Below, piece by piece: positions 17,956 through 26,182 of a DNA stretch of 64,000 nt. Positions within the stretch are counted from its first letter, which is position 1. The number at the start of each line of letters is the position of its first letter. The stretch lies in contig NZ_SDMO01000015.1 of NCBI RefSeq assembly GCF_004798905.1, positions 1 to 64,000 on the forward strand, written 5' to 3'. The position numbers were made by a program, and so were the translations under genes. The DNA comes from Halomonas borealis (GTDB lineage Bacteria; Pseudomonadota; Gammaproteobacteria; Pseudomonadales; Halomonadaceae). The notes below the pieces were generated by a model. The model did not search any database, was not told the DNA's origin, and was given only the letters and a program-made list of their open reading frames with translations.

Positions 17956-20291
17956 AACGAATCTTGCGAACCCTGCTGGCCGCCGTCGGGGTCCTCGGCC
18001 TGGTGTTGGTCGGTGCCGTGGTGTTCATCACGACCTTCTTCGACCTCGAAGACCTCAAGCCGCGTCTGGTCGATGTCGTGCGCGAGCAGAGCGGGCTGGA
18101 GCTGGAACTGGATGGCCCGCTGAGTTGGTCGTTCTATCCACGCCTGGGGGTCGGCGTCGAGGCCGCCAAGGCGCGCCTGCCCGATCAGTCCACCGATGAT
18201 GCGCCTTTCGCCGCCTTCGATCGTGCCGGGGTCAGCCTGGCGATGGCGCCGCTGCTGCGCGGCGAGATCGCCATCGACGGCCTGACCCTCGATGGCTTCG
18301 ACCTGAACCTCGCGCGCAACGCCGCCGGGCGCGGCAACTGGGAGGCGCTGATCGAGCGGCTGCGCAGCCGCGGGGAACAGGCCGAGGCCGTGCTGGCGCC
18401 GGCCAGTGCGGGCCCCAACCCCGGCGCCGATGGCGGCCTGGATGTGGCACTGAATATCGCCAGCGTCGAGGTGCATGATGGCCGGATCCATTATCGCGAT
18501 GCCCAGGCGGGGCGCGAGCTGACGCTCTCGGGTATCGAGATGACCGGCAGCAACGTCAACCCCGGCCAACCCTTCCCGCTCAGCGCCAGCCTCGAGGTTG
18601 CCATGCGCGACGCGCTCGACGCCGAGACCCCGCGGCTGGAAAGCCAGCTGGAGCTCGATACCCGGGTCAGCCTGGGGCTGGCCGAGGGGCGCCATGTGCT
18701 CGAGGGGCTGACGCTTGCGTCCAGCACGCGCCTGGATGGCGCCGAGGCGGAGCAGCAGGTACAGCTCGCCGCCGAAGAGCTGGTACTCGACTTGAGCGGT
18801 GAGCGCTTGAAGGTCGACGCCGGCCAGCTCGACGCCGGCCTGCGGGACCCACGGCTGGGCGAGCAGCGCCTGTCGCTGTCGCTGGCCTTCTTGCTCGATG
18901 CCGATCTCGCCGAGCACAGCGCTCGGCTGAGCGAGCTTGTGCTGAGCGGCCCCGATGGCCTCGACCTCGAGGGTAGCCTGGCGCTTTCTGGGCTGGCCGA
19001 GGCGCCGGCCTACGAGGGGCAGCTGCGGCTCGCCGAGCTGTCGCTTAGGCCCTGGCTCGAGCGCTTCGATGCCCTGCCGAACATGGCCTCCGACGAGGCC
19101 CTGAGCCGGGTGGCGTTGACCAGTCCGGTCGAGGGCGACCTGCAGCGAGTGACCCTGGATGGCCTGAATCTGGCGCTGGACGGCAGCACCTTCAATGGCC
19201 GGCTGGGAGGGCGTCTCGACGGCACCCGCCTGGAGGCCGACCTGAAGGGTGATCGCCTGAACATGGACGACTATCTGCCTGCCGGCGAGCCGTCCGCCGA
19301 GACCGCCGGCGGCCCGAGCCTGCCCGGCGTGGGCCGGGCGCTGGCACAGAGCGACCAGGCAGCGCTGCTGCCGGCCGACTGGCTGGCGACGCTCTCCCTC
19401 GATGCCAAGCTTGGCATCGACGAGCTGATCCTGATGGGCCAGAGCTTCAGCGACGTCAGCCTGACACTGGCCGGCGACGACGGCCGCCAACGCCTGGTGA
19501 ACTTCGAGTCCGGCCTCCACGAGGGCCGGCTGTCGGCCAGCGGCGAGCTGGATGCCCGGCAGACGCCGCTGCGCTGGCAGCTGTCGCCGCGCGTCGAGTC
19601 GCTACGCCTGGGGGCGCTGCTCGCCTCGCTGGGCGACGAGCCGGCGCCACTGGAGGGGCGGCTGAACGCCGAGGGCGAGCTGACGACCCGTGGCAACAGC
19701 GTCCCCGAGCTCAAGCGTGCCTTGAACGGGCGGCTCTCCACGCGGCTGGCCGAGGGGCGGATCCCCGGCGTCAACGTCTCCGAGGAGCTGTGCACGACCA
19801 CGGCGCGCCTGGAAGGGGAGAGCACCCGCCGCGACTGGTCCCCCGATACCCGCTTCCAGCGTGCCGAGGCCAGCTTCCGCATCCGCGATGGCGTGGCTAA
19901 GAGCGATGACCTGAGCGTCGCCGTCCCGGGCATCGGCCTGGGCGGCGACGGCAGCTTCGACCTGACCAGCGAGCGTTTCGACCTGCGCGCCGACGCCCGC
20001 TTCACCGGCGAAGACGTGGACGCCGCCTGCGAGGTCAATCCACGGCTGGTCGACGTGCCCTTCCCGGTGCACTGCGAGGGCCGGCTGGACGGCGACAGCG
20101 CCGAGTGGTGCCGCTTCGATCGCGAGGCTTTCCAGTCCACCCTGGGCGACCTGTTGCGCGAGGAAGCCACCCAGCGGGCCAACGACAAGCTGAACGAAAG
20201 CCTTGGTAATGCGGTGGAAAAACTCGATGAACGCATCGGAGAAGAATCGAGTGGGGAACTTCGTGACGCCCTCGAGGGTCTCTTTAAGTGA
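17952..20291 (+). CDS. asmA: AsmA family protein
   Basis: A 779-residue protein with one N-terminal membrane segment (about 5-28, ILRTLLAAVGVLGLVLVGAVVFI) followed by a long repetitive beta-rich periplasmic region, as in AsmA, an inner-membrane-anchored protein of the group implicated in outer-membrane lipid homeostasis. The AsmA N-terminal signature is seen in LVDVVREQSGLELELDGPLSWSFYPRLGV, and the C-terminal AsmA domain includes LAEGRIPGVNV and GDGSFDLTSERFDL. A charged helix near the C-terminus (DKLNESLGNAVEKLDERIGEE) resembles other AsmA-like tails. It overlaps panZ by 4 bp and ends in a strong terminator. Confidence 0.88.
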   Translation: MKRILRTLLAAVGVLGLVLVGAVVFITTFFDLEDLKPRLVDVVREQSGLELELDGPLSWSFYPRLGVGVEAAKARLPDQSTDDAPFAAFDRAGVSLAMAPLLRGEIAIDGLTLDGFDLNLARNAAGRGNWEALIERLRSRGEQAEAVLAPASAGPNPGADGGLDVALNIASVEVHDGRIHYRDAQAGRELTLSGIEMTGSNVNPGQPFPLSASLEVAMRDALDAETPRLESQLELDTRVSLGLAEGRHVLEGLTLASSTRLDGAEAEQQVQLAAEELVLDLSGERLKVDAGQLDAGLRDPRLGEQRLSLSLAFLLDADLAEHSARLSELVLSGPDGLDLEGSLALSGLAEAPAYEGQLRLAELSLRPWLERFDALPNMASDEALSRVALTSPVEGDLQRVTLDGLNLALDGSTFNGRLGGRLDGTRLEADLKGDRLNMDDYLPAGEPSAETAGGPSLPGVGRALAQSDQAALLPADWLATLSLDAKLGIDELILMGQSFSDVSLTLAGDDGRQRLVNFESGLHEGRLSASGELDARQTPLRWQLSPRVESLRLGALLASLGDEPAPLEGRLNAEGELTTRGNSVPELKRALNGRLSTRLAEGRIPGVNVSEELCTTTARLEGESTRRDWSPDTRFQRAEASFRIRDGVAKSDDLSVAVPGIGLGGDGSFDLTSERFDLRADARFTGEDVDAACEVNPRLVDVPFPVHCEGRLDGDSAEWCRFDREAFQSTLGDLLREEATQRANDKLNESLGNAVEKLDERIGEESSGELRDALEGLFK

Positions 20292-20311
20292 GCAAGCAAT
20301 AGCCAGTCCCT

Positions 20312-20341
20312 GCGCCGACTTATATAGTCGGCGCTTTTTTT
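20312..20341 (+). terminator. terminator after asmA
   Basis: Perfect 9-bp stem GCGCCGACT / AGTCGGCGC with a TATAT loop, followed by seven T. It ends 16 bp before the mutY start, so mutY transcription must begin inside or depend on readthrough of this element. Confidence 0.92.
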
Positions 20342-20357
20342 CGTGCCGAGAACGCCC

Positions 20358-21473
20358 ATGACGGAGACGCCCCCCGCCATCCTGCCCGCGGAGACCTTCC
20401 AGCGGCGCCTGCTCGAGTGGTTCGACGCCCACGGTCGCCACGATCTGCCCTGGCAGCACGATCGCACGCCCTATCGGGTGTGGGTCTCGGAGATCATGTT
20501 GCAGCAGACCCAGGTCGCCACCGTGATTCCCTACTTCGAGCGCTTCATGGCACGCTTCCCCGACGTGCGCTCGCTGGCCGCCGCCGAGCAGGATGAGGTG
20601 CTGCATCTGTGGACCGGGCTCGGCTACTATGCCCGCGGGCGCAACCTGCACAAGGCCGCCCGGGTCGTCGTGGACGAGCATGCCGGCGAGTTTCCGGTGT
20701 ACAGCCTCGAGGCCATGGCCGCGCTGCCGGGCATCGGCCGCTCTACCGCCGGGGCGGTCATCGCCCAGAGCACCGGTGAGCGGGCGGTGATCCTCGATGG
20801 CAACGTCAAGCGAGTGCTCACGCGGCTGCATGCGGTGGCAGGCTGGCCGGGGCGCCCGGCGGTGGAGCGCCAGCTGTGGGGCCTCGCCGAGCGTTACACG
20901 CCCGCGCATCGCGTGGTCGACTTCACCCAGGCGATGATGGACCTCGGCGCCACCCTGTGTCGACGCGGCCAGCCCGACTGCGGGCGTTGCCCCTTCGGCG
21001 ACGTCTGCCTGGCGCATGCCCAGGGCGAGCCGAAGCGTTTCCCGGAATCCAAGCCCAAGAAGGCCATCCCCACCCGCCATACCACCATGCTGTTGCTGCA
21101 GGACGGAGACGGGCGGGTGCTGCTCGAGCGGCGCCCCTCAAGCGGGCTGTGGGGTGGGCTGTGGAGCCTGCCGCAGTTCGATAGCTCGCTCGAGCTGCGC
21201 GCCTGGCTCGACCAGCATGCACCCGGCGCGAGCCTGGAGGCGCCCTGGAAGGCCTTCACCCATGTGTTCAGCCATTTCCGTCTCGAGATCACTCCGCAGC
21301 CGGCGCGCGTGGCGCATGGCGATGGGGTGGGCGAGACGCGGCGCTGGTTCGATCCCGCCGCGCCTGACAGCATCGGCCTGGCCGCACCGGTGAAGGGCTT
21401 GCTGGACGCGCTCGGGCCCTTCACCCTGAGCGTTCAGGACGCGCCCCATTCCCCCACACCCCAGGAGCCATGA
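20358..21473 (+). CDS. mutY: A/G-specific adenine DNA glycosylase
   Basis: A 371-residue base-excision enzyme that removes adenine opposite 8-oxoguanine. Helix-hairpin-helix [13 protein letters not shown] is followed by the catalytic Asp in [11 protein letters not shown]; the catalytic Glu is in [13 protein letters not shown]; the 4Fe-4S cysteines are in [17 protein letters not shown]; a NUDIX-like lesion-recognition domain follows ([20 protein letters not shown]). The ATG at 20358 is used; an in-frame GTG at 20343 is possible, and neither has a good ribosome site. It lies 16 bp after a strong terminator and 3 bp before yggX, an arrangement also found in enterics. Confidence 0.94.
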   Translation: MTETPPAILPAETFQRRLLEWFDAHGRHDLPWQHDRTPYRVWVSEIMLQQTQVATVIPYFERFMARFPDVRSLAAAEQDEVLHLWTGLGYYARGRNLHKAARVVVDEHAGEFPVYSLEAMAALPGIGRSTAGAVIAQSTGERAVILDGNVKRVLTRLHAVAGWPGRPAVERQLWGLAERYTPAHRVVDFTQAMMDLGATLCRRGQPDCGRCPFGDVCLAHAQGEPKRFPESKPKKAIPTRHTTMLLLQDGDGRVLLERRPSSGLWGGLWSLPQFDSSLELRAWLDQHAPGASLEAPWKAFTHVFSHFRLEITPQPARVAHGDGVGETRRWFDPAAPDSIGLAAPVKGLLDALGPFTLSVQDAPHSPTPQEP

Positions 21474-21476
21474 CCG

Positions 21477-21749
21477 ATGAGCCAGACCGTTTTCTGCCGC
21501 AAGTACCAGCAAGAGCTCGAGGCCCTGCCGTTCCCGCCGCTGCCCGGCAAGAAGGGCCAGGAGATTCAGGCCAGTGTCTCCAAGCCGGCCTGGGAGGAGT
21601 GGCAGGCCCTGCAGACCCGGCTGATCAACGAGAAGCACCTCAATATGCTCGAGCCCCAGGCGCGGGAATACCTGATGGAACAGCTGGAGCGTTTCCTCGA
21701 TAACCAGGAGACCGACCAGGCGGAAGGCTTCGTTCCCCCCGAACAATAG
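21477..21749 (+). CDS. yggX: iron-trafficking / oxidative-damage protein YggX
   Basis: A 90-residue protein matching YggX: TVFCRKYQQELEALPFPPLPG and LINEKHLNMLEPQAREYLMEQLERF are diagnostic. It is linked to iron handling and protection of Fe-S clusters against oxidation; the single Cys near the start is conserved. GGAG lies 9 bp before the ATG. The gene is 3 bp after mutY, which is itself an Fe-S enzyme, and is read with it. Confidence 0.93.
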   Translation: MSQTVFCRKYQQELEALPFPPLPGKKGQEIQASVSKPAWEEWQALQTRLINEKHLNMLEPQAREYLMEQLERFLDNQETDQAEGFVPPEQ

Positions 21750-21796
21750 GCGCGGCGGGGCCTCGGCTTTCCTCCAACTTTTTGAATCGAAAAGAG

Positions 21797-21825
21797 TTGA
21801 CGAAAGCAGGCCATTACGGTTTAAT
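21797..21825 (+). promoter_or_regulatory. strong sigma-70 promoter of the tRNA cluster
   Basis: TTGACG and TTTAAT are separated by exactly 17 bp, with a GC-rich stretch between the -10 box and the expected start, as in stringently controlled stable-RNA promoters. It sits 17 bp before the tRNA-Phe gene. Confidence 0.8.
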
Positions 21826-21842
21826 ACGCACCGTTGGCAAGG

Positions 21843-21918
21843 GGCCAGATAGCTCAGTCGGTAGAGCAGGGGATTGAAAATCCCCGTGTCGGCGGTTCGA
21901 TTCCGTCTCTGGCCACCA
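21843..21918 (+). tRNA. tRNA-Phe (GAA)
   Basis: A complete 76-nt cloverleaf with encoded CCA. The acceptor stem GGCCAGA pairs with TCTGGCC, the D loop is AGCTCAGTCGGTAGAGC, the anticodon loop TTGAAAA carries GAA, and the T arm contains GGTTCGATTCC. First of three tRNA genes. Confidence 0.97.
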
Positions 21919-21921
21919 TGT

Positions 21922-21996
21922 TGGGGTATAGCCAAGCGGTAAGGCACCGGTTTTTGGTATCGGCATGCGCAGGTTCGAATCCTGCTACCCCAGCCA
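21922..21996 (+). tRNA. tRNA-Gln (TTG)
   Basis: A complete 75-nt cloverleaf with encoded CCA. The acceptor TGGGGTA pairs with TACCCCA, the anticodon loop TTTTGGT carries TTG, and the T arm reads AGGTTCGAATCCT. It starts 3 bp after tRNA-Phe. Confidence 0.97.
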
Positions 21997-22094
21997 TGCC
22001 AACATAAGTTTTCGAAAAGCCGTGGACGAAGGTTCGCGGTTTTTCTCGCTCGGGAGGGTGCTGTTGCCTCCCGGCATTGGTTGAAGGCGTTACT

Positions 22095-22170
<76 letters not shown>

Positions 22171-22207
22171 TTAACGCATTTTGCAATCAATACGTTATAG
22201 CGACATT

Positions 22208-22235
22208 AAAACCGCCCGATGAAGGCGGTTTTTTT
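22208..22235 (+). terminator. terminator of the tRNA cluster
   Basis: Stem AAACCGCC / GGCGGTTT with a 7-base loop and seven T, 38 bp after tRNA-Thr. Confidence 0.92.
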
Positions 22236-22383
22236 GTGTCTATCGCTAGCGTGTTGACGCCCGCGGCCATGCGGGCCGGTTCCCTCCTGGGAGGATGGCG
22301 TGCGGAGTGCCTTCGGCGCCTGATCACGAACCTCATCATGACTCTTGGGCTGCGTGCCGTCGCCGAAGGGGCCCTCGGGCCGC

Positions 22384-24063
22384 TTAGAGGCGCTCGACGC
22401 GGTCGCGGCCGTTGCGCTTGGCCGAGTAGAGGGCGGTGTCGGCGCGCTTGAAAAGCTGCGCGTAGGATTCGCCCTTGAGGTGTTCGCCGACGCCGATGCT
22501 GACGGTCACGTGGAGCCGCTGGCCGTCCTCGAGCGTGATGTTGCCCGCGCCGATATGCTGGCGCACCCGCTCCATGGCAGCGCTCGCCTCCAGGGCGTCC
22601 GTGTCGCGCATTACCACCACGAATTCCTCGCCGCCCGCCCGGGCGACCATGTCGCCATCCCTCAGGCACTCGGCGACTCGGCCGCTCAGCCACTGGAGCA
22701 CGCTATCGCCGATATCGTGGCCATGCTGGTCATTGAACCGCTTGAAGTGGTCGATATCGACCACGGCCAGGGAGAAGGCGGCGCCGCGTGCATCATGGGC
22801 CTGGATCAGCGTCTCGACGTGCTGGTCCAGATAGGCGCGGTTGGGCAGGCCGGTCAGGTAGTCGCGCAATGCCTTGTCGGCCATGCGATCGAGTTCCTGG
22901 CGCACCTGTTCGATCTCCGCCGCGTCGGTGATCACACGCTCCACCGCATCGGCGATCAGCCGTACCAGTTCGATCTCTACTTGGGTGAAGGGCTGTGGGT
23001 GGGGGTGGGCACTGGAGAAGTTGAGGGTGCCCCACACCTCGCCATTGAGTCGCAGCGGGGTGCCGATGTAGGTCTCCAGGCCGAAGGCCTGGTAGCAGGG
23101 ATGGCCGTTGACGCGGGTGTCCTCACCGGCGGTGGTGGTGTGGAAGATGTCTCCGCTGTCGAGCATCAGGCGGCAGTAGGTATCGCCCAGGGCGAAGGTG
23201 TCATCCGGCGCGATGTCGGCGACATCGGAGGTGGCCCACTTGATGATGTACTGCTCGTCGATGATGCGGCTGACCAGGCCGATATCCAGCGAGAGGTAGG
23301 CGAGGGCGTCGCGCAGCAGCTGGTGGATGATCTCGTCGGTGGCGATGTCGGTGCGGTTCACGCCGCTGTGCACGTCGCGCAGCAGTTGGATCATGGCGCG
23401 GTATTCGGAAATGTCCTGCACGATGGCGTAGAAACCGACCACTTCGCCTTCCAGGAAGTCGGGGGTGTAGTGCACCTTGAAGTAGCAGGTGCGGCCATCG
23501 GAGAGGGTCAGGCGATCCTCGAAGGTGACGTCCTGGCCGGCGAGCACCGTTTGCAGATGTGGCTGGATCCGCTCGAAGGAGGCGTCGTCGACCACCATGG
23601 CGATGGGCTGGCCGTAGAGCGTCTGCCGGGCGATGCCGATGAAGTCCACGTAGGCCTGGTTGGTGAGGCGAAAGCGGAGATCCGCATCGATATAGGTCAC
23701 CAGGATGGGCAGCTGATCGGCGAGCCGCCCGACGATGCCCTGGTCGACCTTCATCGCCGAGGTGAGCTTGATCACGAAGCTGCCGTCGGCCAGGCCATAG
23801 TAGCTGCCGGCGCCGTCCTCGAAGCCCCAGGTCTCGCCGGGGCGAATCTCGCGCCGGGCCAGGCTCTCGGCCACCGCCGCGCCGAGCTGAGCCCGGATGT
23901 CCTTGAGATCGCTCAGCGCCATGCCGACCAGCGCCGTCGGTGTCCGCTCCAGTAGCGTCTGGGTATCGCCCAGCGCGTCGATGATACGCTGCTCGCGCGA
24001 GATATGCAGGTAGGCGGAATGCGAGAGGCTCAAGACCTCTTCCCACCAGGCAGGTTGTGTCAC
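22384..24063 (-). CDS. PAS-GAF diguanylate cyclase
   Basis: A roughly 559-residue signalling protein expected to make c-di-GMP from two GTP. A PAS domain (LVTYIDADLRFRLTNQAYVDFIG to VVGFYAIVQDI) precedes a GAF-like domain (ALAYLSLDIGLVSRI to WGTLNFSSAH) and a C-terminal GGDEF domain with DLTGLPNRAYLDQH and an intact active site AGGEEF. The inhibitory I-site RDGD lies five residues before it. There is no EAL domain and no membrane segment. The GTG at 24063 has GGGAG upstream; an ATG at 24090 and longer options exist, so the N-terminus is uncertain. It is divergent from ectD. Confidence 0.87.
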   Translation of the reverse strand: MTQPAWWEEVLSLSHSAYLHISREQRIIDALGDTQTLLERTPTALVGMALSDLKDIRAQLGAAVAESLARREIRPGETWGFEDGAGSYYGLADGSFVIKLTSAMKVDQGIVGRLADQLPILVTYIDADLRFRLTNQAYVDFIGIARQTLYGQPIAMVVDDASFERIQPHLQTVLAGQDVTFEDRLTLSDGRTCYFKVHYTPDFLEGEVVGFYAIVQDISEYRAMIQLLRDVHSGVNRTDIATDEIIHQLLRDALAYLSLDIGLVSRIIDEQYIIKWATSDVADIAPDDTFALGDTYCRLMLDSGDIFHTTTAGEDTRVNGHPCYQAFGLETYIGTPLRLNGEVWGTLNFSSAHPHPQPFTQVEIELVRLIADAVERVITDAAEIEQVRQELDRMADKALRDYLTGLPNRAYLDQHVETLIQAHDARGAAFSLAVVDIDHFKRFNDQHGHDIGDSVLQWLSGRVAECLRDGDMVARAGGEEFVVVMRDTDALEASAAMERVRQHIGAGNITLEDGQRLHVTVSIGVGEHLKGESYAQLFKRADTALYSAKRNGRDRVERL

Positions 24064-24294
24064 GGCACCCCATCTCCCTTGTCGATGCATGGATCCATGC
24101 TCACTACTCTGCCCCGATCGAGGGCGGGCGTCCATTGCGCGGCTCGTCCCGCCCGGGGGAGTCGATCCTTGAAACCCCGCCGGGGCATCGCCATGTGACG
24201 GGTGTGGGTCTTTCATGGCCCGCGCCGTGCGGCTGATTCGCCGTCGGTAACGAGTTCGAATCTGAAACCCTTCCGACTGCAAAGGAGGTAGTGG

Positions 24295-25287
24295 ATGTCA
24301 GTGCAGACATCGTCTGACCGACCGCTGGAACCAGCGACCCTGTTCGATCACGTCGACTCCCTGGCCCCTCGGAGCCGAGCGCGCAGTGCGCCGCTGCCCG
24401 GTGCAGACCCTTATCCCACCCGGCTCGCCGAGCCCCTCGACCTGCCCTGGCTCAATCGCCGGGAGCCGGTGGTCAAGGGCCATGACCGGGAGGGCCCACT
24501 GTCCGCGTCGCAGCTCGCGGCGTTCGAACGCCAGGGCTTTCTCTTCGAACCGAACTTCTTAGGGGGCGAGGAGCTCGATGCGCTGCGCCGGGAGCTCAGA
24601 CGGCTGCTGGAGCATGATGCCTACCGCGAGCGCGACTTCAGCATCACCGAGCCGCAGGGCAACGAGATTCGCTCGCTGTTCGCCGTGCACTTCCTGTCGC
24701 GGGTCTTCGCTCATCTGGCCCAGGATCCCCGCCTGATGAGCCGTGCCCGCCAGCTGCTCGGCGGTGAGCCCTACATGCATCAGTCGCGCATCAACTACAA
24801 GCCGGGCTTCGAGGGCCGAGGCTTCAACTGGCACTCGGACTTCGAGACCTGGCACGCCGAGGACGGCATGCCGGCCATGCATGCGGTCAGCGCCTCGATC
24901 GTGTTGACCGACAATCACACCTTCAATGGCCCGCTGATGCTGGTGCCGGGTTCTCACCGGGTGTTCGTGCCCTGCCTGGGCGAGACCCCGGAGGATCACC
25001 ACAAGCAGTCGCTCAAGTCACAGGAGTTCGGGGTGCCGGGGCGCGAGGCACTGCGTCGGTTGATCGACGACCAGGGTATCGAGGCACCCACCGGCGCCGC
25101 CGGCGGCTTGCTGCTGTTCGACTGCAACACCCTGCACGGTTCCAACGCCAACATGTCGCCGGACCCGCGCAGCAACGTCTTCTTCGTCTATAACCGTCGC
25201 GACAATCGCTGCGGCGAGCCCTTCGCCGCCAGCCGGCGCCGTCCGCGCTTCCTGGCCCATGCGCCCGACGAGGACTGGACGCCTTAG
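24295..25287 (+). CDS. ectD: ectoine 5-hydroxylase
   Basis: A 330-residue Fe(II)/2-oxoglutarate dioxygenase that converts ectoine to 5-hydroxyectoine, an osmotic and thermal protectant. The EctD signature FNWHSDFETWHAEDGMP gives the iron ligands His180 and Asp182; His281 in LHGSNANMSPDPRSN completes the triad and Arg292 should bind 2-oxoglutarate. AAGGAGG stands 7 bp before the ATG. ectABC are not nearby, so ectD is a separate unit, as in several halophiles. Its stop codon TAG lies inside a palindromic repeat (25283-25338). This gene is the main reason for assigning the window to a halophile. Confidence 0.95.
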   Translation: MSVQTSSDRPLEPATLFDHVDSLAPRSRARSAPLPGADPYPTRLAEPLDLPWLNRREPVVKGHDREGPLSASQLAAFERQGFLFEPNFLGGEELDALRRELRRLLEHDAYRERDFSITEPQGNEIRSLFAVHFLSRVFAHLAQDPRLMSRARQLLGGEPYMHQSRINYKPGFEGRGFNWHSDFETWHAEDGMPAMHAVSASIVLTDNHTFNGPLMLVPGSHRVFVPCLGETPEDHHKQSLKSQEFGVPGREALRRLIDDQGIEAPTGAAGGLLLFDCNTLHGSNANMSPDPRSNVFFVYNRRDNRCGEPFAASRRRPRFLAHAPDEDWTP

Positions 25288-25338
25288 GCTCTGTCCGAAA
25301 ACCGGCTGCGCTCGCCGACTGTTCAGGCAACGCCTAGG
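25283..25338. repeat. palindromic repeat, short copy
   Basis: A 56-bp imperfect palindrome. The left part, TAGGCTCTGTCCGAAAAC, is roughly complementary to the right part, CTGTTCAGGCAACGCCTA. The 30-nt left and 27-nt right blocks are shared with the element at 49956-50093 (5 and 1 mismatches). The TAG of ectD is the first TAG of the repeat. It may also serve as a transcript-end hairpin. Confidence 0.85.
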
Positions 25339-25416
25339 CCTGACGCCGTTCCTGTCCTGGGCGTAGACTGGAGGGTCAACCGTCTTCCCGTTCCGCCAGC
25401 CAGGAGTCGCATCGTC

Positions 25417-26082
25417 ATGCCTTTCGTTCCCCGTTTCACCGATGGTCGGGCCTTCCCGCAGCCGCTGGGCAAGATCGTCTGCGTCGGTCGCAACTACGCC
25501 GAACATGCCCGGGAGCTCGGTAACCCGGTACCTCGCCAGCCGCTGCTGTTCATCAAGCCGGCGACCAGCGCCGTGAGCCTGGAGGCGCCGGTCGCAGCGC
25601 CCTTCCGGCGGGGCGACGTGCACTTCGAGACCGAGCTGGCGCTGCTGGTGGGGGAGGCGCTGACCGACGCCGATGCCGCCGAGGCGGAGCGGGCCATCGT
25701 CGGCATCGGCCTGGCGCTGGACCTGACGCTGCGCGATGTCCAGGCCCGGCTCAAGGAGCAGGGCCAGCCCTGGGAGATGGCCAAAGGCTTCGATGGAGCC
25801 TGCCCGCTGTCGGCCTTCCTGCCGCTCGACGAGGCACCCGACTGGAGTGCCCTGTCCTTCACCCTGGCGGTGAACGGCGAGGAGCGCCAGCACGGCCACG
25901 GCGCCGACATGTTGTTCTCGGTGCCCGAGCTGGTCGCCGAGATGAGCCGCCACTTCACCCTGGCGCCGGGCGATGTGGTTCTCACCGGTACGCCGGCCGG
26001 GGTGGGCGAGCTGCCCCGTGGCGCCGAGCTGCGCCTGGCGCTGAGCGGCGGGCTGCGCATCACCACCCGCGTCATCGACTGA
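25417..26082 (+). CDS. ycgM: fumarylacetoacetate hydrolase family protein, YcgM-like
   Basis: A 221-residue protein closely similar to E. coli YcgM: KIVCVGRNYAEHARELGN, PLLFIKPATSAVSLEAP, VHFETELALLVGEAL with the metal-binding Glu residues, and GDVVLTGTPAGVGELPRG. Family members act as acylpyruvate hydrolases or oxaloacetate-handling enzymes (FAHD1 type); the substrate here is inferred. Length is normal. It has its own short upstream region after the ectD repeat and ends in a bidirectional terminator shared with gcd. Confidence 0.88.
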   Translation: MPFVPRFTDGRAFPQPLGKIVCVGRNYAEHARELGNPVPRQPLLFIKPATSAVSLEAPVAAPFRRGDVHFETELALLVGEALTDADAAEAERAIVGIGLALDLTLRDVQARLKEQGQPWEMAKGFDGACPLSAFLPLDEAPDWSALSFTLAVNGEERQHGHGADMLFSVPELVAEMSRHFTLAPGDVVLTGTPAGVGELPRGAELRLALSGGLRITTRVID

Positions 26083-26107
26083 GCGGGCGTGCCCCGGGCC
26101 GCAAACG

Positions 26108-26144
26108 ACAAGACCCCCGCCGGTGATGCCGGCGGGGGTCTTGT
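26108..26144. terminator. bidirectional terminator between ycgM and gcd
   Basis: A near-perfect hairpin: ACAAGACCCCCGCCGG and CCGGCGGGGGTCTTGT around TGATG. It lies between two convergent genes and has T-rich flanks in both directions. Confidence 0.85.
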
Positions 26145-26182
26145 CGCGTGTGAGCGCCGCCGGGAAGGCGGCACCCGGGCCG

